Source: DP-36 sp036004365
GTDB taxonomy: Bacteria > Desulfobacterota > Binatia > UBA9968
Reading direction: 5' to 3'
Assembly: GCA_036004365.1 (NCBI GenBank)
Contig: DASYRN010000195.1
Span: 1-64,000 of the forward strand
DNA length: 64,000 nucleotides
This document shows positions 40,858 to 49,360 of this stretch, in pieces (position 1 is the first letter of the stretch; each line of letters begins with the position of its first letter). The translations under genes and the position numbers were made by a program. Below the pieces are notes generated by a model, which made no database searches, was not told where the DNA came from, and was given only the letters and a program-made list of their open reading frames with translations.

Positions 40858-41156
40858 AACATGAGGGTCTCGGAAACCCGACCCGAGATACATCCACGCG
40901 ATCACGACCAACCGAGCTGGGAACCGTTCTTCGTGAACATGCACGCCGCCGGTATCGGCATAACGCTCATGAAGCGTTCATAGATCGGACACTTCAACAG
41001 CGCATTGATGGCAATAAGACGTAATTTTTTGTCAAACTTGACCATTTTTTGCCAGAGATCCATATTTGCAACTGAGCGGAAGGCTTGGAATTTTCTTAAA
41101 ACTCTCCCTGGCATAACAGTTGCTCTCCAATTCCCGACAATTCTACCGGCGTAAAT
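40858..41156. other. Intergenic stretch before the sensor kinase
   Basis: No convincing gene. A promoter-like pair TTGACC (41037) and CATATT lies here with a 17-nt spacer, about 100 bp before the kinase gene. Confidence 0.3.
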
Positions 41157-41174
41157 TTGACTAGTTACGATTGC

Positions 41175-43546
41175 ATGGTTGAGTTTCTCTCAAGCCTTCG
41201 ATTCCGTCTGATCGTTTTGGTGCTTTTGGCTGTCATTCCCGCCGTGGGTCTAATTTTGCTCACGGCGGCAAGGCAGCGGGCGCTGACAGCAGGCGAAGTC
41301 CAAAGAAACGCGCTGCGCGCCGCGCGCGTTATTGCCACCGAGCAAGAAAGAGTTCTAGAGAGCGCGCACCAGTTATTGATCACGCTATCCGGATTTCCTC
41401 AGGTTCGCAAAAAAATCGAGCCGCTTGCGACAGGATGCTTGCGGGATTGCTGGAGCCCTTGTACGCAGACCTTCGGGTTACGGACTTGAAGGGAAATATT
41501 CTTTGCAGCGCGCGGCGGTCGGGAAGTTCTTTGACCAAGCCGAGCGTCTCTCATTTAAAGCGCGTCATCGACACCCAGGACTTTTCGATAGGCAACTTTC
41601 TGACCCACTCGTCGGCACGAAAGACCCTGGTTGACTTGGGCTATCCTGTGTTCGATGCGCTCGGGCTACTACGGGGCGTCGTTTTCCTTTCGCTGGATTT
41701 ATCCTGGGTCACTCGTACCACAGCAGAAAATCATCTGCATCCAGGAGCCTCTTTCTCCCTGGTGGGTAGTAGCGGGGCCGTCGTGGTTCGTTATCCTGAG
41801 GCAGAAGAATGGATCGGAAAGACGATATCTCCTGCAGATTCGGTGAAAAGGATTCTTTCCGAAGATCTCGATGGTAGCGTGGAAGCCGTAGGCGGCGATG
41901 GCACCCAGCGGCTTTTTGCCTTTAGTCAGGTCATCAACCGCATGGGCGGGCAGACTGTCTACGCAGCGGTCGATATGCCGGCTGAGTTAGCCTTTGCCGA
42001 GACCAAGCGTCTCTTGATTCATAACTTGATCAGCCTGGCCGTGCTTTCCGTCTTGACGATCATGGCAGCATGGTTTGGTGCAGACTTATTTGTTCTTCGT
42101 CGCATACACGATCTGGTTGCAGCAACAAAACAAATCGCTGTGGGGAAGCTGGCCACCCGTACTCGGATGCCCTACGGAAAAAGCGAACTCGGCCAACTCG
42201 CGCGGGCCTTCGATGACTTGGCCGAGGCCCTGGAAAGGCGTGAGAGCGAAGCTAAGGCCTCATCCGAGCATATCGAAAAGCAACGTCAACGTCAGAGCGT
42301 TCTCTACGATATTAACCTGGCGATCACTTCCACTCTCGATCTCGATAGCGTCTTAAGCGCTCTGTTGGAAGAAATGGCTGCTTTATTCCCCTATTGCGCC
42401 TCTACGGTCAGCTTGATCAACCAACAAAGCGCTTTGGAATCCATAGCGCAGCGAAATTTTGGCGGCGAAGAACAGCGGCAGCCCGAGGTGCGACCGGATC
42501 TAGGGCTCCCCAATGCCGTGCTTGAGCTTCAGTCTCCTCTGGCCGTTTTGGACGCGCGAGGTGACCCTCGAACCAGGAATCCGGAATTCTTCCGTAGGCA
42601 TCGTATGTTCTCCTATCTGGGGCTCCCCATGATCGCCAAGGGACAAACCCTGGGAGTCCTCTCCCCCTACACCATGGAGGAGCATCAGTTTAGCCGGGAA
42701 GAGATGGATTTTCTTATGGCTCTCGCGAACCAAGCGGCGATGGCAGTCCATAATTCGCGCTTGTATGAACAAAGTAAAAATCAAGCCGTGGAGTTGGAGA
42801 AATCCAACAAAATCAAGGATGAGTTTCTTGGAGTCATGTCCCACGAGCTCAGAACTCCACTCAATATTATCATGAACTACGCGGAGGCTTTGAGTACCCA
42901 AATGTTCGGCAAAATGAGTCCTCACCAGGAGAAGGGAGTGGAGAAAATAAAATCCCAGGCGGGCCATTTGCTCGCTTTGATTAATGAGATACTGGAGATC
43001 ACGAAAATCGAGTCCGGCACCGCGACCTTCCAGAAAGAGCCGATCAACCTCGAGAATTTCATGGCCGAGATGGAATCGGACTATGTGATGCCCATGGAGA
43101 AAGTATTGACGCTGAATTGGAACTACCCGCCGGATCTGCCGATGATCGTCAGCGATCGGGTGAAGCTTAAACAGATTCTGACCAATCTCATCAACAACGC
43201 CATCAAGTTCACCGACGAGGGTTCCGTCACCATATCACTGCGAGCGTTAAACGGAGGGCAAAGTGTGGAGTTCCAAGTCGCGGACACGGGATCCGGCATC
43301 CCTGACGATCTGATTCCGGTGGTATTCGACAAGTTTCGGCAGCTCGACAGCTCCACGACTCGAAACCATTCGGGGGCTGGGTTGGGATTATATATCGTCA
43401 AGACTTTCACCGAGCTGCTCGGGGGAGCGATCAGTGTGCAGAGCAAGCTCGGCGAGGGATCGGTTTTTATCGTTCGCTTGTCGGCTGGGCCTGTAGGCGA
43501 AAAAGCGCGACCGGGCGTTCCTCTCACTGTCGAGCAGGAGCTTTAA
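41175..43546 (+). pseudogene. Hybrid-free sensor histidine kinase (HAMP-GAF-HisKA), frameshifted in a seven-A run
   Basis: The first frame starts with a membrane helix (LRFRLIVLVLLAVIPAVGLILL) and an outside sensory region, then stops. The second frame continues RAACDRMLAGLLEPLYADLRVTD, a double-Cache-like sensor, a second membrane helix (NLISLAVLSVLTIMAAWFGA), HAMP, GAF, HisKA and ATPase domains. The phosphoaccepting His is in VMSHELRTPLN (residue 470 of the second frame); NNAIKF, DTGSGIP and GAGLGLYIV are the N, G1 and G2 boxes. One added A (or two removed) in 41409-41415 restores the frame. Rejoined length is about 790 residues. No response regulator is adjacent. Confidence 0.8.
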
Positions 43547-43564
43547 GGTTAACGGAGGTCGATC

Positions 43565-44305
43565 ATGGTGGTGTCCATTTTTTGGCGCATTATGTTGGGC
43601 TATTTCACGATATTGATCTTGTCCATCGGGATATCCTTATACTCCATTGTTCAGCTGGGGAGGCTTAGCGACACCGCGCGAACGGCTCTAAATGTGGACA
43701 GTCGCATGATTGCTTATGAGGAAAAACTGGTCGACGCTCTCTTATCGGAAGTTCGATACGGCAAGAAATACATCATTACGCAAGCGAGCACGCTGCACGA
43801 ACAATCCCGCGAGTTCAATAGGGATTTCGTCAATTATCTCAACGGGTTAACCGATCTAGCCGAGTCTCCCGAAATCAAGACGCGTTTGGCTCGAGTGGGC
43901 GAGTTCCATCTTCGCTACGTCGGCTTATTTGATCAAGAAGTCCGATACCTTAAGACGCGTCAGATCTATGCTGAAAGCCGGTATCGCGAGGAGAAAGAGA
44001 AAGCGGTTGACAGAATTCTAGCAGAGCTGGAAAAGTTAAAGGGCGAGCTGCAAAAAAATGTTCTCGGAAAACTGGAAACCATAGAGAAAGCCGCGCGTCT
44101 AACCCGCAGGATCGCGTTTCTGATGACGTTGCTCTTTTTTGCCTTGAGTTTGGCACTATCCTTTGCGATCAGCAAGAGTCTCACGGAGACCACGCGGGCA
44201 TCCGCGACCGACGACCATTCGGATCGCGACCGCGGTTCTTCCCGTATTTTAGAGGATCCGGGAGCTGGTCAGCGCCTTGAAGAACGTTGGACGGAAGTTT
44301 TATGA
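43565..44305 (+). pseudogene. Sensor kinase remnant (GlrK-like): membrane and sensor part only
   Basis: It begins with a membrane helix (IMLGYFTILILSIGISLYSI), a helical periplasmic sensor (VDSRMIAYEEKLVDALLSEVRYGKKYIIT) and a second helix (IAFLMTLLFFALSLALSFAIS), the start of a GlrK/QseE-type histidine kinase. After SLT the HAMP domain breaks up: pieces resembling IRDLTTATDRIATGEFFPYF and RELVSALKNVGRKFYD are spread over three frames up to about 44310. The HisKA and ATPase domains are missing. This is a genuine decay product, not a single-base error. It is followed by a lipoprotein, as in GlrK-QseG pairs. GGAGG lies before the ATG. Confidence 0.7.
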
Positions 44306-44398
44306 TAGAGTCCGCCCGTCCTGGAACATGGCGGCGAGCTCATGGAACACGATGAAAGTTTCGGTCTATGCGCTGCGGTACGGAAGGGAGAAAAAATA

Positions 44399-44992
44399 GT
44401 GGATCGCGCGCATCGTGCTTTGGAACATGAGATACGGATAACGAAGGCGCTCAGAACCCTTTTCTACGGAGCGATGCTAACGGCATCCCTTCATCTTACC
44501 GCCTGTGCGATACCAAAGGGTTTCCAGACTGACAAGAGAAACGAGCATTTCGAACGGAGCGAGAGTTTTTTCTCTCAAGGGAAGTACGAAGAAGCATTTA
44601 AAGAAAATCAGATGGCTATTTCCGAGCAGGGAAAGGAGGCGGACACCGCGCTTTTTAACATGGGAGTCATTTCGGCCTATTCTCAGAATCCAAAAAAGGA
44701 CTATCCGAAAGCACTCTCGTACTTTAGACAAGTGGTCAAGGACTATCCTCGAAGCCCCAAGGCCGAGCCGGCGAAAGCTTGGATCGAGATCCTGGAGGAG
44801 CACCAACGGATTCTAGAAGAGAAGCAGAAATTGGGAGAGGAAAAACGCACCCTGACCAGAGAGAAAGAAACGCTTGCGCGAGAGAAGGAGCTGTTGTCTC
44901 AGGAAAGGGCGAAACTCAAGCAGATGGCCGAGAAGTCGCGGCAAGTCGATATCGAGATCGAAAAGCGAAGAAGACAAGCTCGGGGCAAGTAA
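44399..44992 (+). CDS. QseG-like lipoprotein with TPR and coiled coil
   Basis: About 198 residues. The N terminus is a lipoprotein signal (GAMLTASLHLTAC). The centre has TPR-like helices (FERSESFFSQGKYEEAFKENQMAISEQ, DYPKALSYFRQVVKDYPRSPKA) and the end is a Lys/Glu-rich coiled coil (EEKRTLTREKETLAREKELL). Such lipoproteins lie between the GlrK kinase and GlrR regulator genes. Here the kinase before it is decayed and no regulator follows. The start is uncertain: GTG 44399 has GGGAG nine bases upstream; ATG 44342 would also work. Confidence 0.75.
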   Translation: MDRAHRALEHEIRITKALRTLFYGAMLTASLHLTACAIPKGFQTDKRNEHFERSESFFSQGKYEEAFKENQMAISEQGKEADTALFNMGVISAYSQNPKKDYPKALSYFRQVVKDYPRSPKAEPAKAWIEILEEHQRILEEKQKLGEEKRTLTREKETLAREKELLSQERAKLKQMAEKSRQVDIEIEKRRRQARGK

Positions 44993-45059
44993 GAATCCAC
45001 GCCGCTTCGGGCCCGCTATTACATACCCAAAGGAGCTCCAATATCAAATCTGTGGTCCG

Positions 45060-45090
45060 TTGACGTCGGACTGTTTTCTTCAGATACTGT
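45060..45090 (+). promoter_or_regulatory. Candidate promoter of the nitroreductase gene
   Basis: TTGACG at 45060 matches the -35 of the shared promoter, but the -10 (ATACTG/TACTGT at 45084-45090) differs from TATTTT and sits 18-19 nt away. A related but weaker member of the same type is possible. Confidence 0.35.
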
Positions 45091-45125
45091 CAGTTTCCAG
45101 ATCGATGGGCGTAGGAGGAACGAAG

Positions 45126-45899
45126 GTGACACCTCAATATGAGATGTTGATGGACTTGTTGCAAAGGCGGATGAGCACGCGGAAGTTAAAGCCGGATCCG
45201 CTCCCAGAGGGCGCCATCGAAAAGATCCTCGAGGCAGGTCGCTGGGCCATGTCCGGAGCAAACGCCCAACCTTGGGAATACCTCGTCGTGACTGATGCCA
45301 AAGTGAAATTGGCACTGTTCGATGTCTATCGGGAACAAATGGATGACTATAATTTTTGGATGGAGCAGATGCGGTCGCCTGAACTGCGTCACCCGGCGTT
45401 TCATGTCGCTGGCGATCCCGAGGAGCAGTTGCGCAAGCTCAAGGCTCGGCCGGGATGGGCTGAAGCGCCGGCGCTAATCGTTGTTTTAGGCGACGGCCGC
45501 AGGCAGTGGGCAACCGTAATGGGCGGCCATACTTTCGGCCGGCATCAATCCCATTTCACCGACGCGCTCGCTAACACCTGCACCTTAATGCACCTTGCCG
45601 CAGCTTCACTGGGCCTCGGCACTCAGTGGGTGACGATCCACGTTGAAGAGGGTTTCAAGAAGGTTCTGGAGGTGCCCGACATTATGACCCTGTATCTGAT
45701 CATTCCTGTTGGATATCCGGATCTTCCGGCCAAGGAAGGGGTGCGCCGATCGCTGGCGGACATGGTTCATTACAATAGGTACGACCCACGTAAGCACATG
45801 ACCAACCGGCAGATCATAGAGTACATCTATGATCTCCGGGGCAAGACCATGCCCAAATATATCAAAGCCCCGGGGGCCGAAGATGATATTCATCGTTGA
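45126..45899 (+). CDS. Nitroreductase family protein
   Basis: About 257 residues, FMN-dependent nitroreductase fold. The N-terminal RRMSTRKLKPDPLPEGAIEKILEAGRWAMSGANAQPWEYLVVTD is the FMN-binding helix region; later HTFGRHQSHFTDALANTCTLMHLAAASLGLGTQW provides the second flavin contact. It reduces nitro groups, quinones or C=C bonds with NAD(P)H. A perfect AGGAGG seven bases before GTG 45126 decides this start over a longer frame. It is a single gene, convergent with the small-protein island. Confidence 0.85.
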   Translation: MTPQYEMLMDLLQRRMSTRKLKPDPLPEGAIEKILEAGRWAMSGANAQPWEYLVVTDAKVKLALFDVYREQMDDYNFWMEQMRSPELRHPAFHVAGDPEEQLRKLKARPGWAEAPALIVVLGDGRRQWATVMGGHTFGRHQSHFTDALANTCTLMHLAAASLGLGTQWVTIHVEEGFKKVLEVPDIMTLYLIIPVGYPDLPAKEGVRRSLADMVHYNRYDPRKHMTNRQIIEYIYDLRGKTMPKYIKAPGAEDDIHR

Positions 45900-45956
45900 C
45901 TCCCGGAGCTGAGGCCAATCGACTATTCTTCTGTTCGCTCCGCGATGGGAGACTCA

Positions 45957-46181
45957 TCAATAAATAATCGAGCCAGCCTCTATCTGTTTTTTCCGAGACT
46001 CGTATTCGCTGCGAGATATCCGCTCCTTCTTAAAATCTTCTTCCAGTCTATCCATTTGTCGCTTGGCTTGGATCTCATAGCCCGCGCCTGTCGCCCCTGC
46101 CCCAACCGCCGCTCCCGCGAGGAATTCACAACCCCACTGCGTCATGCTTGCCAGCATCAATAGGACAAAGAGTTTTTTCAT
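45957..46181 (-). CDS. Small lipoprotein, 74 residues
   Basis: Signal LFVLLMLASMTQWGC gives a lipid-modified Cys near residue 18. A short glycine/alanine-rich helix (FLAGAAVGAGATGAGYE) is followed by a charged helix (MDRLEEDFKKERISRSEYESRKKQIE) resembling a SHOCT-type oligomerisation motif. AAGGAGG precedes the ATG. It belongs to the run of small envelope genes that follow on the same strand. Confidence 0.75.
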   Translation of the reverse strand: MKKLFVLLMLASMTQWGCEFLAGAAVGAGATGAGYEIQAKRQMDRLEEDFKKERISRSEYESRKKQIEAGSIIY

Positions 46182-46233
46182 TTGATAACCTCCTTCCGAT
46201 AGAGCTCATTAGGAGCCCAATCGACATTTTGCT

Positions 46234-46452
46234 TTACTTCCTATTGCCCGCGAAGACCAAAGCGATCCCTCCCACCAACGCGATCGCTCCAAAGATGGGT
46301 GGCAGCGGAATCGTTTTTTTCCTTTCGGCGGTTGCTTCGATGGGTCCGAGATCGATCACCTTTTCACGGGTGGTATAGGTGATGCCTTGGTAACCGAAGG
46401 CGATGACTGAAAGGACGATCAAAACAATGCCGATAAGAGTTGCCGGTCTCAT
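46234..46452 (-). CDS. DUF3185-type small membrane protein
   Basis: A 72-residue protein with two membrane helices (TLIGIVLIVLSVIAFGYQG and IFGAIALVGGIALVFAG) and the family core ITYTTREKVIDLGPIEATAERKKTIPLPP. Function of this family is unknown; it is often found with stress-induced envelope genes. AAGGAGG lies a few bases before the start. Confidence 0.85.
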   Translation of the reverse strand: MRPATLIGIVLIVLSVIAFGYQGITYTTREKVIDLGPIEATAERKKTIPLPPIFGAIALVGGIALVFAGNRK

Positions 46453-46482
46453 CTCTAAGCCTCCTTCTCGGTCCTCCCTTAG

Positions 46483-46566
46483 CTAACTCAGAAAGCCGAA
46501 TAACCAAAGCAAGACTATGATGCTGAATGGAACTCCAAGCAGCCACAAAACAAAGCCCCTTAACAT
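46483..46566 (-). CDS. 27-residue single-helix membrane protein
   Basis: A very short gene with GGAGG four bases before its ATG. The product, MLRGFVLWLLGVPFSIIVLL followed by WLFGFLS, is a single hydrophobic helix like the tiny conserved membrane proteins often found next to DUF3185/DUF1328 genes. The resemblance is from memory of the family pattern; role unknown. Confidence 0.65.
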   Translation of the reverse strand: MLRGFVLWLLGVPFSIIVLLWLFGFLS

Positions 46567-46620
46567 ACAGCCTCCAATGTTCTTAAAGCATGCCCGCTCA
46601 AGTCTAACAGGCTCGATTAT

Positions 46621-47469
46621 CTAACGGTCGCTGGTTTTTGTTTTTTCTCGCTCCCGTTTGGCAGGGGTACTCTTTGCCTGTTTGGTTTCCAGCGCGCGCT
46701 CTGTACCCGCGGCTTTCCACACATTGGTATCGATATCTACCTTCGTCGCTTTGCTACTATTTTTATCTATATCGATTTGGACTTCGTAGCTGCGATCACC
46801 CTTGACGACTTCATATTCGACGTAATCGGCTTTGTCAGAATTGACCGCGGTGATCTGGTAGCCGAGTTTCTCCAGCTGTTTGCGGTAAAAGTCTCGATCC
46901 TCACCGACCTTCAAAGCCTGCGCCAGCTCATCCCTACCTTTGTCCCAGTTACTCTTTCGGTCACGGTCGCTGTAGCGTGCGTTTGCCGGACCGCCAACAT
47001 CCTTTTTATCGGCTTTTCTTCCCTTAAGGATCTCGTCCGTCGTCTTTGCTTGCCACATGTTGCTGGAAACCTCCACTTTGGTTACCTTGCGACTACTCTT
47101 GTCCAGATCCATCTGGATCTCGTAGGTCTGATCACCCTTCACGACTTCGTACTCAAGGTAGTCCGGTTTGTCGTAATTTATGGAGGTTATCTGGTAGCCG
47201 AGTTTCTCCAGTTCCTTGCGGTAAAAGTCTCGATCCTGACCTGGCTTCAAAGCCCGCACCAGTTCATCTTTGCCTTTTTCCCACTGGCCCTTCCGGGCGC
47301 GGTCGCTGTAGCGAGGACCGTCGGTTCCGTCTCTAGGGCGCTCTGCGGGCCCTTCCTTGCCGCGCTCCGAAGGCCGATCCGAGCGTTCCGCGCTGTACGT
47401 GGCCGATGTCAGACCTAGAGTCGCGACCAATCCGAGCACAAGCATTGACTGCAATACTCGCGTTTCCAT
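46621..47469 (-). CDS. Exported protein with two tandem PepSY-like repeat domains
   Basis: A 282-residue protein. After a signal peptide (SMLVLGLVATLGLTSATYSA) there is a charged low-complexity linker and then two copies of a domain of about 85 residues, at roughly 60-145 and 165-250. Shared text includes DRDFYRKELEKLGYQIT/DRDFYRKQLEKLGYQIT and YEVVKGDxxYEvQxDxDKxSxKxTKV. The DNA is also clearly similar between the copies, so the duplication is fairly recent. The strand order is like PepSY-type inhibitor domains, but this is not certain. The C terminus is basic (AKREREKTKTSDR). AGGAGG before the ATG supports the start. Confidence 0.75.
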   Translation of the reverse strand: METRVLQSMLVLGLVATLGLTSATYSAERSDRPSERGKEGPAERPRDGTDGPRYSDRARKGQWEKGKDELVRALKPGQDRDFYRKELEKLGYQITSINYDKPDYLEYEVVKGDQTYEIQMDLDKSSRKVTKVEVSSNMWQAKTTDEILKGRKADKKDVGGPANARYSDRDRKSNWDKGRDELAQALKVGEDRDFYRKQLEKLGYQITAVNSDKADYVEYEVVKGDRSYEVQIDIDKNSSKATKVDIDTNVWKAAGTERALETKQAKSTPAKREREKTKTSDR

Positions 47470-47513
47470 AATTCCTCCTAATGGTATGTAATGGTTAACG
47501 CTAGATCTCTTGC

Positions 47514-47681
47514 CTAGACCTGCGGTCGGGTGCGCCCCGCGATTAGGCTAACCAAAAACAGGACAATGAAGACCACGAACAGTATCCATGCGATCTGCGT
47601 GGCCGCGCCGGCAACTCCAGACAATCCCAGCAATCCGGCGATCAGCCCGATGATTAAAAAAGTTACTGCCCAGTTAAGCAT
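47514..47681 (-). CDS. DUF1328 small membrane protein (copy 1)
   Basis: A 55-residue protein with two hydrophobic helices (WAVTFLIIGLIAGLLGLSG and AWILFVVFIVLFLVSLIAG), the standard DUF1328 plan. AAAGGAG lies before the ATG. Nearly identical to the copy at 47783-47950 except for the last residues (RTRPQV versus RLRPPV). The family is stress-linked in many bacteria but has no defined activity. Confidence 0.88.
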   Translation of the reverse strand: MLNWAVTFLIIGLIAGLLGLSGVAGAATQIAWILFVVFIVLFLVSLIAGRTRPQV

Positions 47682-47782
47682 ATGCGTCTCCTTTTGTTAC
47701 GGACGGTATCGCGGCAGCTCGCGCAACTAAAACTTTTTGACTGCACCCACTTTGTTAAATCAGCAAGGCTGAATTTCTTGGC

Positions 47783-47950
47783 CTAAACTGGCGGGCGAAG
47801 ACGGCCGCCGATCAAGCTGACCAAGAACAAGACTATAAAGACCACGAACAGGATCCATGCGATCTGCGTGGCCGCGCCGGCAACCCCAGACAATCCCAAC
47901 AATCCGGCGATTAGCCCGATGATTAAAAAAGTTACTGCCCAGTTAAGCAT
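47783..47950 (-). CDS. DUF1328 small membrane protein (copy 2)
   Basis: Second copy of the same 55-residue protein, in tandem 269 bp from the first. Most of the coding sequence and the leader with the AAAGGAG site are the same, indicating a local duplication. It is the first gene of the minus-strand island of small envelope proteins. Confidence 0.88.
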   Translation of the reverse strand: MLNWAVTFLIIGLIAGLLGLSGVAGAATQIAWILFVVFIVLFLVSLIGGRLRPPV

Positions 47951-48276
47951 ATGCGTCTCCTTTCGTTACGGACATTTAAAGCAAACGTTCTCTCTTGGTA
48001 TCCGCTGCAGCTGGTGAACGAAAATTTTTTACCCACTGCATTTGAGCTCGTTAAATGAGCAAGGCCTGTGCCATGGTTACCAAACCCCTTGATTTTTTGG
48101 GCTTCCGATGGCTTCCAGAAACTTTTTGTGCCTGAGTCTATGTAGGTGAATTCCTACAGTGGCAGGGAAAAAACTGCCTTGGCGTCTTTCGTAGCGTTTT
48201 GCCATTTCATACTTCTGGCATTACGAACAATTACGAACACAAAATCACAATTGTTCTATTTTCATCCCTCTTCCCC
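47951..48276. other. Intergenic region between the small-protein island and the deacetylase gene
   Basis: No gene seen. It contains the divergent promoters; a short direct repeat (ATTACGAACA ... ATTACGAACA) lies near 48220-48240. Confidence 0.4.
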
Positions 48277-48306
48277 TTGACGCCGATAATCGATCTGCCC
48301 TATTTT
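48277..48306 (+). promoter_or_regulatory. Promoter of the shared TTGACG-18-TATTTT type (copy 3)
   Basis: TTGACG 48277-48282, 18-nt spacer, TATTTT 48301-48306, preceded by CCCC and followed by TAGAGCC. The start codon is 55 bases downstream. Confidence 0.7.
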
Positions 48307-48360
48307 TAGAGCCATTTTTGGCGCCGTCATTTGGTTTGGAGCAAGGAGGAGATATCTATT

Positions 48361-49230
48361 ATGCCTACACCGAGACCGAAACCGATCGAGTGGCCGGAGA
48401 AGGCCAAGATCTGCGTCACATTCATTGTCCCCTGGGAGGTTTGGCCCGAGAATTTTGCGACTCACCAATCGATCCAGCGCCACGGTGGTGCCACCCTTCC
48501 ACCGCCGCATGCTGTTTTTAAGAAGAACATGGCTCTGGTGACCGAACGAGAATACGGAGACCGGGTGGGAATCTGGAGAGTACTCGATCTCTTCGATCGC
48601 CATAAACTCAAGGTCACCTTTCTTATGAATGGTTTGAAAGTAGAGCAATTCGCCGGTTTGTGCAGGGAGATCAAAGCTCAGGGGCACGAATTCTCTTCCG
48701 AAAGCTATGAGCATGAATATTCCTTCATGTACACGCGGGAGCAGGAGCGGGAAGCGATTCAAAAGACGGTAGCCGCGTTTGAGAAAGTTCTGGGGCAGAA
48801 ACCTACCGGATACCTGTCACCCGGCCATGCATCGACCGATAATACGTTGGAGCTGGTTGCCGAAGCAGGGTTTGTCTGGTGGGCAGATCCGTTGAACAGC
48901 GACGTCCCCTACACTCTGGAATCGCGCGGGCGAAAGGTCGTCGTTGTTCCTTATAACGTCCCGGGATGCAATGACTACTCGACTTACGGGACCGCGCGGA
49001 CTCCGAGAGATCTCTTGCAGATCATGAAGGACCAGTTTGACTACCTTTATTGGGAAGGGGAGCAGGGATCGCCGAAATTTTTCGCGTTCAATCTTCATCC
49101 GTTTGTCTCCGGCGTTCCCTATCGCACCAAGATCATTGACGAGTTCATTAAGTATGCCAAAGGCTTTCCCAAAGTTTGGTGGGCGCGACGGATCGAAATC
49201 GCGAACTGGTGCCTGGAAAAAGGGTATTAG
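48361..49230 (+). CDS. Polysaccharide deacetylase family protein (PuuE/PgdA-like)
   Basis: A 289-residue NodB-fold protein. It opens with ICVTFIVPWEVWPENFATH and contains KVTFLMNGLKVEQF, GHEFSSESYEHEYSFM with the His metal ligands, GYLSPGHASTDNTLELVAEAGF, and FAFNLHPFVSGVPYR as the closing His region. This pattern is that of cytoplasmic PuuE/HpPgdA-type members acting on amides such as allantoin or formamides, not peptidoglycan deacetylases. No signal peptide. AGGAGGAG precedes ATG 48361. The next gene, a phosphatase-like hydrolase, follows after 130 bp. Confidence 0.83.
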   Translation: MPTPRPKPIEWPEKAKICVTFIVPWEVWPENFATHQSIQRHGGATLPPPHAVFKKNMALVTEREYGDRVGIWRVLDLFDRHKLKVTFLMNGLKVEQFAGLCREIKAQGHEFSSESYEHEYSFMYTREQEREAIQKTVAAFEKVLGQKPTGYLSPGHASTDNTLELVAEAGFVWWADPLNSDVPYTLESRGRKVVVVPYNVPGCNDYSTYGTARTPRDLLQIMKDQFDYLYWEGEQGSPKFFAFNLHPFVSGVPYRTKIIDEFIKYAKGFPKVWWARRIEIANWCLEKGY

Positions 49231-49360
49231 CTTCTTTGCGGGGCTAGTCGGAGCAGGCTCCACCTTTCTCGGTGCTTAAGGATTTGCAGCGCCGCCAGAG
49301 AGTCTGCAGCGTAATCTGATGAACTTGCCGCCAACCGGCAGAGCCTGAAAGGAGCAAAAG

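Noticed and set aside
40861..40983. A 40-residue plus-strand frame with ATG
   Set aside because: No ribosome site and no family features; it lies in a decayed area.
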